Shown: piece by piece, positions 6,995 to 13,946 of the stretch
How the letters are laid out: every line of letters starts with the position of its first letter
Position numbering within the stretch: position 1 is the first letter of the stretch
NCBI GenBank assembly: GCA_039795715.1
Contig: JBDKLD010000010.1
Coordinates: forward strand, 1 to 17,318
Origin: JAGOSA01 sp039795715
GTDB lineage: Bacteria; Patescibacteriota; Minisyncoccia; Phycocordibacterales; UBA9973
DNA length: 17,318 nucleotides
Direction of reading: 5' to 3'
Notes under the pieces: generated by a model
Told to the model about the DNA's origin: nothing
The model's database searches: none
The model's input: the letters and a program-made list of their open reading frames with translations, nothing else
Program-made: the position numbers and the translations under genes

Positions 6995-7291
6995 ATGAAG
7001 GATTTTAAATACAAAAAATTAATTACGATTCAGATAATACACATAGTTCTTGTGGTGTTGATTTTTGTATTTGGATTTCAAAATTCTAAAACCCCATACG
7101 AAGCATCTAAAGTTGTAGACCTGGTTGTCTACACGCTACTTTCTGTTTATTTACTAGGTGGTTATTTTATTTTAAGAAATTTTAAACTTGTTAAAACGAG
7201 AATGCTAGGAGCAAAAGAAAAACATTTTTTAATGTATCTTGCTAGTGCATATATTGTAATTATTTTATTTAGTTTGTTCCATATGTTGTAG
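6995..7291 (+). CDS. Small three-helix membrane protein inserted between atpA and atpG
   Basis: I do not recognise this 98-residue protein. It has three hydrophobic segments (about 9-27, 39-61 and 79-97) linked by short charged loops, including RNFKLVKTRMLGAKEKH. The ATG directly follows the atpA stop, so translation is probably coupled, and the stop is 5 bases before atpG. Base composition is much richer in A and T than in the flanking atp genes, which suggests relaxed selection or foreign origin. Position within the operon and the membrane location are compatible with an accessory role for ATP synthase, but nothing in the sequence proves that. It shows no obvious similarity to the membrane proteins at 8186 and 9339. 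Confidence 0.75.
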   Translation: MKDFKYKKLITIQIIHIVLVVLIFVFGFQNSKTPYEASKVVDLVVYTLLSVYLLGGYFILRNFKLVKTRMLGAKEKHFLMYLASAYIVIILFSLFHML

Positions 7292-7296
7292 TAATT

Positions 7297-8178
7297 ATGG
7301 CCTCCACCAAAGAAATCAAACGACGAATAATGTCCATCAAGAACACCAAGAAAATCACGAAAGCGATGGAACTTGTTGCTGCCTCGAAAATGAAAAAGGC
7401 CGTCAACCAGACCTTGTCTAGTCGCCACTACGCCAAGTATTCGCAGGAAGTGTTGGCTCGTGTAGCTGATTCGATCAAAAATTCCTCGCATCCATTTCTC
7501 ACCGATCGTGGCCACAAGAAGATTCTGGTCATCGTCATTACCTCGAACAAAGGCCTCTGTGGCGCATACAATGCCCAAGTTTTCCGCCAAGTGCTCGACC
7601 TTCTCAAAACCAAATCCGATCGGGACTATTCGTTCATTGCTGTCGGCAAGAAAGGAGAGGCTTGGCTGCGACGTCTTGGAGTAAATATCGTTGCGACATT
7701 TCCAGACATCAGCGACGCACCGAACCTGCGCGAAACCCAACCTGTAGCCGAGATCGCCATTTCCGAATATGAAAAGGGTACGTATGATCGTGTCAAAGTT
7801 ATTTTCACTAATTATGTTTCAGCTTTGAGCCAAACTGCGCAAGTGCTCCAAATCTTACCTATTTCAAAAAGGGATATCGAAAGAGCAGTAAATAAAGCAA
7901 AGGAAGAAAGCGTGCATACGACGGAATATGTTCTCGAACCCAATAACGAATCGCTTGTGATAAACTTGATTGAAGAGCTTTCTCGCATGCACATCTATCA
8001 GATGCTCCTCGAGTCAATGGCCAGCGAACAGTCGTCGCGCATGGTGGCCATGAAGAATGCGTCGGATGCGGCAGGCGAAATCATCGACGAGCTCACTCTC
8101 GTCTTCAACAAAGCCCGCCAGTCGTCGATCACGCAGGAAATATCAGAAATTAGCGCCGGCATGGCGAGTGTGAGTTAA
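7297..8178 (+). CDS. atpG: ATP synthase F1 subunit gamma
   Basis: Gamma is the central rotor shaft. The 293-residue product has the conserved N-terminal helix (MASTKEIKRRIMSIKNTKKI then TKAMELVAASKMKKA), a central Rossmann-like domain, and the C-terminal helix with NASDAAGEIIDEL, FNKARQSSITQEISEI. The final residues SAGMASVS replace the more common GGAxAL-type ending. The last 28 coding bases plus one (8151-8179) occur again, exactly, at 9306-9334. Extra membrane-protein genes lie on both sides, so the standard A-G-D linkage is interrupted on each side of this gene. Confidence 0.97.
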   Translation: MASTKEIKRRIMSIKNTKKITKAMELVAASKMKKAVNQTLSSRHYAKYSQEVLARVADSIKNSSHPFLTDRGHKKILVIVITSNKGLCGAYNAQVFRQVLDLLKTKSDRDYSFIAVGKKGEAWLRRLGVNIVATFPDISDAPNLRETQPVAEIAISEYEKGTYDRVKVIFTNYVSALSQTAQVLQILPISKRDIERAVNKAKEESVHTTEYVLEPNNESLVINLIEELSRMHIYQMLLESMASEQSSRMVAMKNASDAAGEIIDELTLVFNKARQSSITQEISEISAGMASVS

Positions 8179-8179
8179 A
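8151..8179 (+). repeat. 29-bp direct repeat, copy 1 (3' end of atpG)
   Basis: Identical over 29 bases to 9306-9334. It covers the codons for SAGMASVS, the stop and one further base. Similarity continues weakly downstream as AATATATGCAAAA against GTATATGGAAAA, up to the next start codon, but is lost directly upstream. Confidence 0.95.
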
Positions 8180-8185
8180 AAATAT

Positions 8186-8608
8186 ATGCAAAACAACAAA
8201 GAAGAGAAAATAATAGGTTCAATAAATGCTGGGGGTCAGACTCTGGAAATAATTGAAGCTAGGCCTGAGCAACAGAAGGATGCTTTAGACAAAAAGTATG
8301 ATTATCTTGCATTTGTTTTTGGGACTGTCACTATGCTGCACTTGATAATAGACTGTTTTTTCTACTTGCCATTCATTCAGAGAGCTTTTATTACATCTGA
8401 AGGTTTACTCATTTTGATTGGGGTCATAGGTTTATGTGTATCACTAACTTCATATATATTAACTATTTCCGCACTTTCAAAAAATATTAGTGATTTAATT
8501 CGTAAAGGTGAAAGAAATGGATACGTATTATTAATTTGTGCATTAATTAATATAGGATTATTGATAATAACGATGTTTAACCATAATAGCTTTTTGTATA
8601 TCAATTAA
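8186..8608 (+). CDS. Small membrane protein, paralogue A
   Basis: Unrecognised 140-residue protein. Residues 1-42 are soluble and charged; three hydrophobic segments follow (about 41-63, 71-97, 112-131). It aligns by eye with the product at 9339-9689 at about 48 of 95 positions over the membrane part. Shared blocks are HLIIDxxFYxPxIxR, SYIL..., ALSxN, and LIRxGExNGYxLLxC. The soluble N-terminal extension is not found in the paralogue. The gene starts 7 bases after atpG, behind the 29-bp repeat. The coding sequence is AT-rich. The conserved charged loop between helices 2 and 3 (LIRKGERNGY) would be the best site for a functional contact. Function unknown; an accessory role for the ATP synthase is inference from position. 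Confidence 0.75.
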   Translation: MQNNKEEKIIGSINAGGQTLEIIEARPEQQKDALDKKYDYLAFVFGTVTMLHLIIDCFFYLPFIQRAFITSEGLLILIGVIGLCVSLTSYILTISALSKNISDLIRKGERNGYVLLICALINIGLLIITMFNHNSFLYIN

Positions 8609-8666
8609 TAAAATACTCAAAATAATACAGAAGCAAAATATAAAAAAATCATTAAACACTAGTAAT

Positions 8667-9017
8667 ATGGAAATTAAAATTTTAAAAGAAATAATGCCAA
8701 TAACCGAAGTCCTCGCCTTAAGCCAAAACTGGTACGACGGCATGATAAAAGGCTGTGTGGATATAGTCCGCAATAAAGTGGCTCTCGGAGGAGACTACCA
8801 CATTGAATCCTGTGAATTACTTGTCAAAGACGGCTCCCACCAAAACGATGTCTGGGGTTTTAACATTAGATTCGAAGAAACACCAGAGGGCTTGCTTGAA
8901 TTTGATTCTATGGTCAATATCAAGCCGGCACTTGGCAATCGGGGCAGAAACGTGGATAATCTTGAGGTCACAGACAAAGCTGAGGGAATTATCCGTTCGT
9001 GGGTGACTTTTACATAA
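8667..9017 (+). CDS. DUF5674 family protein
   Basis: A soluble 116-residue protein. The pattern NWYDGMIKGCVDIV, then ALGGDYHIESCELLVKDGS, then VWGFNI and MVNIKPALGNR is the one I associate with DUF5674, a family of unknown function common in candidate-phyla genomes. The family assignment is from memory of the motif, not from a search. In DUF5674 the conserved acidic/His and the Asn-Arg end motif suggest a small binding or catalytic fold, but no activity is known to me. The gene follows paralogue A after 58 AT-rich bases and is itself less AT-rich. Its TAA is one base before the next gene, so the two are probably a unit. Confidence 0.75.
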   Translation: MEIKILKEIMPITEVLALSQNWYDGMIKGCVDIVRNKVALGGDYHIESCELLVKDGSHQNDVWGFNIRFEETPEGLLEFDSMVNIKPALGNRGRNVDNLEVTDKAEGIIRSWVTFT

Positions 9018-9018
9018 T

Positions 9019-9333
9019 ATGATCGAAAAAAATGCACTCTTCTACATGGCTAACCTTTACCCTGAAATCGGCAGGCTTTTCAGCGCATTTGATTCGGGGA
9101 AAAAAGAGGTGGCGGACTTAGCCAAAGACCGTGCGCTCAAAGTTGTGGACAGCGTTCTTGCGGCGCCCGATGTCAGTAAAGCTGGCAGGGAAGAGTGGTC
9201 TACGGTCCGTAATTTGATTGAAGGTTATGCCGTATTGGATGTATATTCACGGCAAGTTCTAGAGAAATTCGGCCAACCCTTTTCAGAAAAATTTATGAAG
9301 CAGTATAGCGCCGGCATGGCGAGTGTGAGTTAA
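9019..9333 (+). CDS. Small helical protein ending in a copied atpG tail
   Basis: A 104-residue, mainly helical soluble protein. I do not know a function; similar small proteins occur beside DUF5674 genes in candidate-phyla genomes, as far as I recall. Residues 97-104 (SAGMASVS) and the stop are encoded by the exact 29-bp copy of the atpG 3' end, in the same reading frame as in atpG. The natural C-terminus was therefore probably replaced or extended when the segment was duplicated or inserted. It begins one base after the DUF5674 stop, and paralogue B follows 5 bases after its own stop. Confidence 0.7.
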   Translation: MIEKNALFYMANLYPEIGRLFSAFDSGKKEVADLAKDRALKVVDSVLAAPDVSKAGREEWSTVRNLIEGYAVLDVYSRQVLEKFGQPFSEKFMKQYSAGMASVS

Positions 9334-9334
9334 A
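9306..9334 (+). repeat. 29-bp direct repeat, copy 2 (atpG tail copy)
   Basis: Exact copy of 8151-8179, separated from it by 1,126 bases. It is read in the atpG frame and ends the helical protein gene. It is followed directly by paralogue B, as copy 1 is followed by paralogue A. Confidence 0.95.
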
Positions 9335-9338
9335 GTAT

Positions 9339-9689
9339 ATGGAAAATTCTCCAATGAAAACCTACAATGGCCTTACTATAACTCTCGGAATCTTTACCCT
9401 TGCACATTTAATAATCGACGTGATATTTTACGTTCCTTTAATAGGGAGGATGTTATCTAATATACCCACAATTCTCCTAATTATATTAGGAATAACAGGA
9501 CTAGCTGCATCTTTAGGTTCGTATATATTATCTTTCGTAGCTCTCTCTAGAAATTTTGTCGGACTTATCCGCCGCGGAGAAGGAAATGGATATATATTAC
9601 TTGTTTGCATACTCATAAATTTCTTTCTACTCGCCGTAAGTTTGTACAATCCTAATAGTATATTTAACATGAATCATTTTGGAGCTTAA
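9339..9689 (+). CDS. Small membrane protein, paralogue B
   Basis: Unrecognised 116-residue protein with three hydrophobic segments (about 12-35, 43-68, 84-102), related to the 8186-8608 product. It lacks that protein's 30-residue soluble N-terminal extension. The loop LIRRGEGNGYILL between helices 2 and 3 and the helix-1 motif HLIIDVIFY are conserved. The gene starts 5 bases after the stop of the preceding gene, which consists of the copied atpG end, so the junction reproduces the atpG/paralogue A junction. ATG 9339 is chosen; ATG 9354 is also possible. Coding sequence AT-rich. Function unknown. Confidence 0.75.
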   Translation: MENSPMKTYNGLTITLGIFTLAHLIIDVIFYVPLIGRMLSNIPTILLIILGITGLAASLGSYILSFVALSRNFVGLIRRGEGNGYILLVCILINFFLLAVSLYNPNSIFNMNHFGA

Positions 9690-9693
9690 TTAT

Positions 9694-9990
9694 ATGGAAA
9701 ATCTATTACCTAAAAAAAACTATAGAAAATATCCAATTTATACTTGGATTGCTTCGGCCATACCCCTTATTTTTTTTGCTTTAGCACTAGAAAATAGTCT
9801 TGCTACAAGAGGAATATCCCCTGAATTACTTTATACTGCAGGCCTTGCGTTTGGGGCAGTATCTGTGATTTTCTTATTACTTTCATTGCACAGAAATAAA
9901 CATTGGATAAGTAGGCTAATAACAATAATTCTCTTACTCCCACTTTTATTAATATTTCTTATGCTATATGGATTAAGCGGAGGTTGGTAA
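9694..9990 (+). CDS. Small three-helix membrane protein before atpD
   Basis: Unrecognised 98-residue protein with three hydrophobic segments (about 15-33, 46-65, 72-93) and a basic N-terminus (MENLLPKKNYRK). ATG 9694 has GGAG nine bases upstream (9681-9684), one of the few clear Shine-Dalgarno sites in the window; a TTG at 9679 would overlap the previous gene. Its start context (TATATGGAAAAT) is the same as that of paralogue B, but I see no convincing protein similarity beyond hydrophobicity. The stop is 20 bases before atpD. It is AT-rich like the other inserted genes. Role unknown. Confidence 0.72.
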   Translation: MENLLPKKNYRKYPIYTWIASAIPLIFFALALENSLATRGISPELLYTAGLAFGAVSVIFLLLSLHRNKHWISRLITIILLLPLLLIFLMLYGLSGGW

Positions 9991-10010
9991 TTAATAATAT
10001 TGAAAAAATT

Positions 10011-11375
10011 ATGAAAGGAAAAATACAACAAATCATAGGTCCAGTCGTCGACGTTCAGTTCTCTGAAGGTAATATTCCTGCTGTCTATAATGCCCTCACG
10101 GTCCAGATGGGCGAAGGCAAGGACGCCAAAAAAGTTATTCTTGAAACCCAATTCCACATGGGAGGCGATATTGTGCGTACGGTTGCCATGGATACCACGG
10201 ACGGTCTGTCACGCGGACTTGAAGTTTTCGACACCGGAGCACCGATCACGATTCCAGTAGGTGAGCCGACACTTGGTCGTATGTTCAACGTTCTCGGCGA
10301 AGCGATTGATGCCAAGCCTGAAGCTGCTCGAACCAAAACTCTGCCGATCCACCGCAAGGCGCCGGAATTTACCGAGCAAGCTACAAAAGTTGAAATCCTC
10401 GAAACTGGTATCAAAGTCATCGACCTCATTTGCCCAGTGCTCAAAGGCGGTAAAGTCGGACTCTTCGGCGGTGCAGGTGTCGGCAAGACTGTCGTCATTC
10501 AAGAACTCATCCACAATATCGCATCAAACCACGGCGGTTACTCTGTTTTTGCCGGTGTCGGTGAACGAACACGCGAAGGTAATGATCTCTACCACGAAAT
10601 GAAAGAATCCGGTGTCTTGGACAAAGTCGCCATGGTCTTTGGTCAAATGAATGAGCCACCTGGCGCGCGTCTGCGTGTGGCACTCACTGGTCTTACGATG
10701 GCTGAACACTTCCGCGATCAAGAAGGCAAAGATGTGCTCTTCTTCATCGACAACATTTTCCGCTTCACGCAGGCCGGCACCGAAGTCTCGGCATTGCTCG
10801 GCCGTATTCCTTCGGCTGTTGGTTACCAACCGACACTCGCATCCGAAATGGGCGCCATGCAGGAACGAATCACTTCGACCGACAAAGGCTCTGTCACGTC
10901 CGTGCAAGCAGTCTACGTGCCGGCCGACGACCTCACCGATCCAGCTCCAGCGACGACATTTGCTCATTTGGATTCAACCGTTGTTTTGAACCGCTCACTT
11001 TCCGAGCTTGGTATTTATCCTGCCGTTGATCCGCTCGACTCAAGCTCGACTATTCTCGATCCGAACATAGTCGGAAAAGAGCACTACGAAGTCGCCCGCG
11101 AAGTCCAGCGCATTTTGCAAAAGTATAAAGACCTGCAGGACATTATTGCGATCCTCGGCATGGAGGAATTGTCACAAGACGACAAAGATCTCGTCGTCCG
11201 CGCCCGTAAAATTCAGCGTTTCCTCTCACAGCCTTTCTTTGTGGCGGAACAATTTACTGGAACACCAGGTGCGTATGTTTCGCTCGCCGATACTATCCGT
11301 TCGTTCCGTGAGATACTTGACGGGAAACACGACGAGAAGGGGGAGCAGGAGTTTTACATGAAGGGAGCGCTGTAA
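10011..11375 (+). CDS. atpD: ATP synthase F1 subunit beta
   Basis: Beta carries the catalytic sites for ATP synthesis. The 454-residue product has the classic start MKGKIQQIIGPVVDVQF, P-loop GGAGVGKT (153-160), the GERTREGNDLYHEM block with the catalytic Glu, Walker B VLFFIDNIFRF, the alpha/beta signature PAVDPLDSSS, and a DELSEED-type lever (MEELSQDDKDL). ATG 10011 is chosen; a TTG at 9984 is in frame but overlaps the previous gene and would add nine residues not found in the family. No Shine-Dalgarno is near the ATG. GC content rises sharply at the gene start compared with the inserted genes. Confidence 0.98.
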   Translation: MKGKIQQIIGPVVDVQFSEGNIPAVYNALTVQMGEGKDAKKVILETQFHMGGDIVRTVAMDTTDGLSRGLEVFDTGAPITIPVGEPTLGRMFNVLGEAIDAKPEAARTKTLPIHRKAPEFTEQATKVEILETGIKVIDLICPVLKGGKVGLFGGAGVGKTVVIQELIHNIASNHGGYSVFAGVGERTREGNDLYHEMKESGVLDKVAMVFGQMNEPPGARLRVALTGLTMAEHFRDQEGKDVLFFIDNIFRFTQAGTEVSALLGRIPSAVGYQPTLASEMGAMQERITSTDKGSVTSVQAVYVPADDLTDPAPATTFAHLDSTVVLNRSLSELGIYPAVDPLDSSSTILDPNIVGKEHYEVAREVQRILQKYKDLQDIIAILGMEELSQDDKDLVVRARKIQRFLSQPFFVAEQFTGTPGAYVSLADTIRSFREILDGKHDEKGEQEFYMKGAL

Positions 11376-11381
11376 AAAATA

Positions 11382-11819
11382 ATGTCTTCGGCAACCCTAA
11401 AACTCAAAATCGTTACCCCTGAACGCCTCGTACTCGAAGAAGACGTGGCTTTGGTGACTTTGCCGACGACGGAAGGGCAAATCAGCGTTTTGCCTGGACA
11501 CGTGCCACTGATATCGTCACTTGGTACAGGCGAAATCTTGGCAAAGGGCAATACCGCAACAGGTCAGGACGACGTACCAATGGCTGTCTCTGGTGGATTC
11601 GTAGAGGTCAAAAATGGCAATGAAGTAATCATCCTTGCCAATACCGCCGAGCACGTTTCCGAAATCGACGTTGAACGTGCCAAGAACCGAGCCGCCGAAC
11701 TTATGCAAAAGAAGAGCGAATCTGATATTGACTTTGGACACTTCGAAGCCGAGCTTGAACGTTCGCTCAACCGAGTCAAAATCGCAGACAAGTGGAGATC
11801 AAAAAAATACCGCAGATAA
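11382..11819 (+). CDS. atpC: ATP synthase F1 subunit epsilon
   Basis: Epsilon couples gamma to the c-ring and can inhibit ATP hydrolysis through its C-terminal helices. The 145-residue product has the beta-sandwich start (LKLKIVTPERLVLEEDV) and the family block LPTTEGQISVLPGHVPLIS. The second half (about 85-145) forms a charged helical hairpin rich in Glu, Arg and Lys, so the inhibitory domain appears present. It starts 6 bases after atpD and is the last gene of the operon; a hairpin terminator begins 2 bases after its stop. Confidence 0.95.
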   Translation: MSSATLKLKIVTPERLVLEEDVALVTLPTTEGQISVLPGHVPLISSLGTGEILAKGNTATGQDDVPMAVSGGFVEVKNGNEVIILANTAEHVSEIDVERAKNRAAELMQKKSESDIDFGHFEAELERSLNRVKIADKWRSKKYRR

Positions 11820-11821
11820 AA

Positions 11822-11841
11822 AAACCGCGTGTTTGCGGTTT
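11822..11841. terminator. Bidirectional terminator at the end of the atp operon
   Basis: AAACCGC (11822-11828) pairs with GCGGTTT (11835-11841) around a 6-base loop. On the minus strand the stem is followed at once by a run of T, so it also ends the convergent lipoprotein gene. Confidence 0.75.
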
Positions 11842-11848
11842 CTACATT

Positions 11849-12145
11849 CTATTTTTTTTCTTTATCGACCCCAACTAAGATATTCTCTGCACAAAATATG
11901 TTAAAAAAACCACTTTGTGTACCAAATTTTTTTTGGTATCTGACTTCGTCTCCGGGACTTATCTCAATTCGGAAACCATTGTAACGGTAAAAATTTCTGA
12001 CAGATATTGTTTTACCTGACTGAACGTCTTTTACATAAACTACTTGATCTCCGATTTTTGCATGAGTCACGGCAACGCCGACTCTATCTGAATTGCACGA
12101 AAAGAGTGCAATACAAACACATAGAAATATTTTTCCTTTTTTCAT
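11849..12145 (-). CDS. Small predicted lipoprotein
   Basis: A 98-residue exported protein of unknown function. It begins MKKGKIFLCVCIALFSC, a Lys-rich start, short hydrophobic core and a lipobox-like LFSC with the acylated Cys at 17. The mature part is about 80 residues, predicted mainly beta, with blocks such as IGDQVVYVKDVQSGKTISV that resemble a small SH3-like or barrel fold; that is only an impression. It converges on the atp operon and shares its terminator. A good minus-strand promoter lies upstream (12165-12193), with a leader of about 13 bases and no Shine-Dalgarno. Confidence 0.7.
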   Translation of the reverse strand: MKKGKIFLCVCIALFSCNSDRVGVAVTHAKIGDQVVYVKDVQSGKTISVRNFYRYNGFRIEISPGDEVRYQKKFGTQSGFFNIFCAENILVGVDKEKK

Positions 12146-12164
12146 TTAGCTATAATTTGCGCAC

Positions 12165-12193
12165 ATTCTACTTAGTATATTGTATTACGTCAA
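12165..12193 (-). promoter_or_regulatory. Promoter of the lipoprotein gene
   Basis: On the minus strand, TTGACG (12193-12188), 17 bases, and TAGAAT (12170-12165) form a near-consensus promoter. Expected start near 12158, about 13 bases before the ATG. It overlaps the likely trhO promoter on the other strand. Confidence 0.7.
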
Positions 12194-12200
12194 GTATAAA
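12172..12200 (+). promoter_or_regulatory. Weak candidate promoter of trhO
   Basis: TTAGTA (12172-12177), 17 bases, TATAAA (12195-12200). The -10 is good and the -35 is poor. An isolated TATAAT at 12151-12156 is an alternative. Confidence 0.35.
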
Positions 12201-12230
12201 ATACCGGCAAAAACCGTTATTATCAAGTTT

Positions 12231-13166
12231 ATGTATAAAGTAGTGCTTTTCTATAAATATACTCGTATAAACGACCCAGAAGCCTTAAAAACGACCCAAA
12301 AGGCTCTTTTGGCGCAACTAAATATGAAAGGGAGGATGATTATCGCCCACGAAGGGATTAATGCTACTTTTGAAGGTACGAACGAGGCGATAGCTGAATA
12401 TATTAGTCAAATGAAGGCAGATAGCAGATTTGCTGATATTCATTGGAAAATTTCTGATGGAACTGAGAAAGGTACAGCTTTACCGAGGCTATCAGTCAAA
12501 GTTCGCAAAGAAATTGTTTCTCTTCATCTGATAGATGGCGCAAATGGTGAAAAGGACGATATCGATCCGAACAATCTGACTGGCACACATCTAAAACCGG
12601 AAGAGCTACGGAGTTGGTATGAAGCAGGTAAAGAATTCTACATTGTTGATATGCGCAATGACTATGAACTAAAATCAGGGAAATTTGAAAATACAATTTT
12701 CCCCGGTATGGAAAATTTTCGTGACCTTCGTGAAAAAGTTCAGGAGATAGCGGGTCTGAAAAATAAAACAGTACTGACTGTATGTACTGGTGGAGTCCGT
12801 TGCGAAAAAGCATCTGGTTATTTGAAGCGAGAAGGGTTCGAAAACGTATTCCAGCTCGATGGCGGTATTGTTACCTACATGGAAAAATATCCAGGAAAAG
12901 ATTTCCTTGGCTCTTTATATGTTTTCGATAAACGACTTACTATGCATTTTGAGGAGCCGTCAAAGCATCGAGTAATCGGTTTGTGTGAAAAATGTGGAAT
13001 ATCATCAGAACACTACGTAAATTGTGCCAACCTTAACTGCCACAAGCATTTTATTTGTTGTGAGGGATGTTTGGATGGTACAGAAATAAACAAGGAATCT
13101 GGTGGTGAGGCATATTGCGACGACAATTGCCGGACAATTTGGAACAATCGAGTATTAAAGAACTAA
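12231..13166 (+). CDS. trhO: tRNA uridine 34 hydroxylase, rhodanese family
   Basis: TrhO (formerly YceA) makes 5-hydroxyuridine at tRNA position 34 using oxygen. The 311-residue product has the N-terminal acylphosphatase-like domain (VVLFYKYTRINDPEAL, IIAHEGINATFEGT) and a rhodanese domain with active-site loop CTGGVRCEKASGYL, catalytic Cys 185. A Cys-rich zinc-type tail follows (Cys at 252, 255, 265, 270, 276, 277, 280, 296 and 300). ATG 12231 is chosen because the family begins just before this YKY block; a TTG at 12180 is in frame but would lie within the promoter region. rsmI follows after 6 bases, suggesting a small operon of RNA-modification genes. Oxygen-dependent activity would hint at some oxygen exposure, which is inference. 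Confidence 0.9.
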   Translation: MYKVVLFYKYTRINDPEALKTTQKALLAQLNMKGRMIIAHEGINATFEGTNEAIAEYISQMKADSRFADIHWKISDGTEKGTALPRLSVKVRKEIVSLHLIDGANGEKDDIDPNNLTGTHLKPEELRSWYEAGKEFYIVDMRNDYELKSGKFENTIFPGMENFRDLREKVQEIAGLKNKTVLTVCTGGVRCEKASGYLKREGFENVFQLDGGIVTYMEKYPGKDFLGSLYVFDKRLTMHFEEPSKHRVIGLCEKCGISSEHYVNCANLNCHKHFICCEGCLDGTEINKESGGEAYCDDNCRTIWNNRVLKN

Positions 13167-13172
13167 ATTTTT

Positions 13173-13898
13173 ATGAAGAAAAAAACACATATCTCAAATA
13201 CTGCGCATGAATCAAAACAGGGAATACTGTCCGTTGTGGCGACACCCATAGGAAATTTAGGTGATTTTTCACCAAGAGCAAAGAGCACACTTATTACAGC
13301 CGATATTATCGTCGCAGAAGACACAAGAAAATTACGCTCACTCCTAGGAGGTGAAAATATCCAAGCCTTGCTTTTGCGTGGCGACTCTATTACAGAAAAT
13401 AAAATTGTCCAGAAAATAATCGACGCACTATACGACGGGAAAAGAGTTGCCCTCATTACCGATGCTGGCACACCAGGTATTTCTGACCCAGGATACATCA
13501 TAGTCAGCAAGGTTAGAGAAATTGCAACTGATATTACAATCGAAGTACTTCCAGGTCCTTCTGCACTTACTGCTGCACTTTCAATTTCTGGTATACCAGC
13601 CACACCGTTTACTTTTCTTGGCTTTCCCCCTGCCAAAAAAGGACGAACTAGTTTCTTTAAGAAAATTTTAGAAATCCATCATACTATTGTGCTATACGAA
13701 TCACCGCACAAATTTATGAAATCACTTACAGAACTTCATGCTGTGGTCGGAGGGAAAAGAACTATTTTTGTCGGAAGGGAATTGACTAAAATGCACGAAG
13801 AAGGGAATTATGGAACTCTTGATCAAATTATTTTATATTATAAAAATAATCCCGAGAAAGTTCGTGGGGAATTTGTCTTGGTAATAAAAGGGAATTAG
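13173..13898 (+). CDS. rsmI: 16S rRNA (cytidine-1402-2'-O)-methyltransferase
   Basis: RsmI methylates the ribose of C1402 in the decoding centre of 16S rRNA, using S-adenosylmethionine. The 241-residue product has the tetrapyrrole-methylase fold signatures: VVATPIGNLGDFSPRA (21-36), VAEDTRKLRSLL, DAGTPGISDPG, and EVLPGPSALTAALSISGIP. FLGFPPAKKGR and YESPHKF are also family-specific. The length is a little short of the usual 270-290, because the C-terminal extension is missing. Residues 1-17 before the fold are extra. The gene starts 6 bases after trhO. The end of the gene is followed by a 48-base gap with an extended -10 promoter for the next gene. Confidence 0.95.
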   Translation: MKKKTHISNTAHESKQGILSVVATPIGNLGDFSPRAKSTLITADIIVAEDTRKLRSLLGGENIQALLLRGDSITENKIVQKIIDALYDGKRVALITDAGTPGISDPGYIIVSKVREIATDITIEVLPGPSALTAALSISGIPATPFTFLGFPPAKKGRTSFFKKILEIHHTIVLYESPHKFMKSLTELHAVVGGKRTIFVGRELTKMHEEGNYGTLDQIILYYKNNPEKVRGEFVLVIKGN

Positions 13899-13930
13899 TA
13901 AGCTGTCAACTCGCTCAAAAACCCTTATTT

Positions 13931-13939
13931 TGCTATCAT
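13931..13939 (+). promoter_or_regulatory. Extended -10 promoter at the 13947 gene
   Basis: TGC-TATCAT (13931-13939) matches the extended -10 form TGnTATAAT. No -35 is evident. Start of transcription should fall at 13946-13947, directly on the ATG. Confidence 0.55.
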
Positions 13940-13946
13940 TTATATT

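Noticed and set aside
9984..10010. TTG start for atpD
   Set aside because: It overlaps the preceding gene, and the family starts at the MKGKI-type residue at 10011.
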